Below, in pieces: positions 63,555 through 64,000 of a stretch of 64,000 bases of DNA. A model generated the notes under the pieces. It had not been told where the DNA came from and made no database searches. It saw nothing but the letters and a program-made list of their open reading frames with translations. The DNA is from Fervidobacterium changbaicum (GTDB lineage Bacteria > Thermotogota > Thermotogae > Thermotogales > Fervidobacteriaceae), in contig NZ_CP026721.1 of NCBI RefSeq assembly GCF_004117075.1, positions 1,240,001 through 1,304,000 on the forward strand, written 5' to 3'. Position numbers and translations under genes: made by a program. Every line of letters begins with the position of its first letter. The stretch's first letter is position 1.

Positions 63555-64000
63555 TTAAGCTTCGTGATTTGCCAAATTTGGATCGTAAGCATCCTCTGGC
63601 GCATTTAGAAGAAAAGCTATTATAACGACTGTTGAAATCACATTAACTGCGAAAAATAGCCAAAATGGATTCACTTTGTCAAGTAAGTATCCGTAAAGTG
63701 CTGACGAAATCGGTGTGCTACCCATGGCAAATAACGTCAGGATTGAAAATACTCTTGACCTTAATTGTGATGGTACTAATATCTGTAGATTTGAGATAAT
63801 TGGAACATTCACAAGTACGTTTAAAAAAGTTGTTGTAAATATTACAACAGCAAAAACTATATATATTGCAATATTATCGAGATGGAAGTAAGGCATGATA
63901 ATTATCGAAAGAACAACCATTAAGAATTGCTCTAACATGAGACCTGATGAGATGAGCGTTTTTGAACTTAGTTTGTGCAAAAAGAACATTATGGCGAAGT
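63555..64000 (-). CDS. MFS efflux transporter (partial, C-terminal part)
   Basis: The frame is still open at the window edge; about 148 residues are seen. Four membrane segments with SQLRSRVFSILTLFAMGSTP and LYGYLLDKVNPFW between them, the MFS motif A-like loop of the C-terminal half of macrolide/enterobactin-type exporters. Ends APEDAYDPNLANHEA. Confidence 0.8.
   Translation of the reverse strand, partial: FAIMFFLHKLSSKTLISSGLMLEQFLMVVLSIIIMPYFHLDNIAIYIVFAVVIFTTTFLNVLVNVPIISNLQILVPSQLRSRVFSILTLFAMGSTPISSALYGYLLDKVNPFWLFFAVNVISTVVIIAFLLNAPEDAYDPNLANHEA

Noticed and set aside
1-64000. CRISPR arrays, tRNA and rRNA genes
   Set aside because: Looked for regularly spaced repeats and for tRNA arm and TPsiC patterns by eye; none were seen.

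Overview
The window looks like chromosome from a thermophilic bacterium of the Thermotogota, most probably Fervidobacterium. This is inferred from the gene content: a DUF3798-type binding-protein transporter, an NadX-NadA-NadC route to NAD, an AddAB pair, a B12 salvage operon behind a cobalamin riboswitch, strong GGAGG-type ribosome sites and several GTG/TTG starts. No 16S or other marker gene is present, so the genus is not proven.

Layout. 1-1042: end of an unknown gene (perhaps a restriction enzyme) and a DNA methyltransferase. 1125-4600: a possible short RNA, then a complete ECF vitamin-type transporter (S, T, A, A'). 4662-6456: M48 membrane protease and a membrane-anchored nuclease. 6642-11686: binding protein / ABC ATPase / two permeases with a palindrome on the promoter and an intercistronic hairpin. 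11683-15678: small exported proteins, a hydrolase, an unknown gene and a PotD-like lipoprotein. 15829-22437: cobalamin riboswitch and an eight-gene corrinoid salvage and remodelling operon. 22650-23648: a predicted EVE-like plus PD-(D/E)XK nuclease. 23792-29608: a second ECF operon wrecked by an IS110-family element, a TnpB element and a nonsense codon. 29741-34438: a 1565-residue HEAT-repeat protein. 34524-44851: aldo/keto reductase, AddAB, an unknown partner, Nudix and a Dph6-like PP-loop protein. 44883-47522: NAD operon with a consensus promoter. 47675-50665: PQQ-propeller, membrane and EEP-phosphatase proteins. 50666-64000: an AT-rich, decayed region with an ISLre2-type element, an IscB element inside an ABC-2 exporter operon, transposase relics, a MITE-like repeat, a cupin regulator, a two-component system, a cut-down ABC exporter, an acetyltransferase and a partial MFS pump.

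How it fits together. The first 22 kb is compact and intact. From about 23.8 kb rightwards many genes carry frameshifts, nonsense codons or insertions. Three kinds of RNA-guided mobile elements (an IS110 recombinase with a candidate bridge RNA, TnpB with a reRNA, and IscB with an omega RNA) each sit inside a transporter operon. The IS110 insertion can be read at base resolution: removing it restores an ATG-GTT-GAC frame, and both halves of the predicted target-binding loop of its candidate bridge RNA match the target site.

Limits: all functions come from reading motifs by eye. No alignment, structure prediction or database search was run, and element ends other than those of the IS110 copy are approximate.
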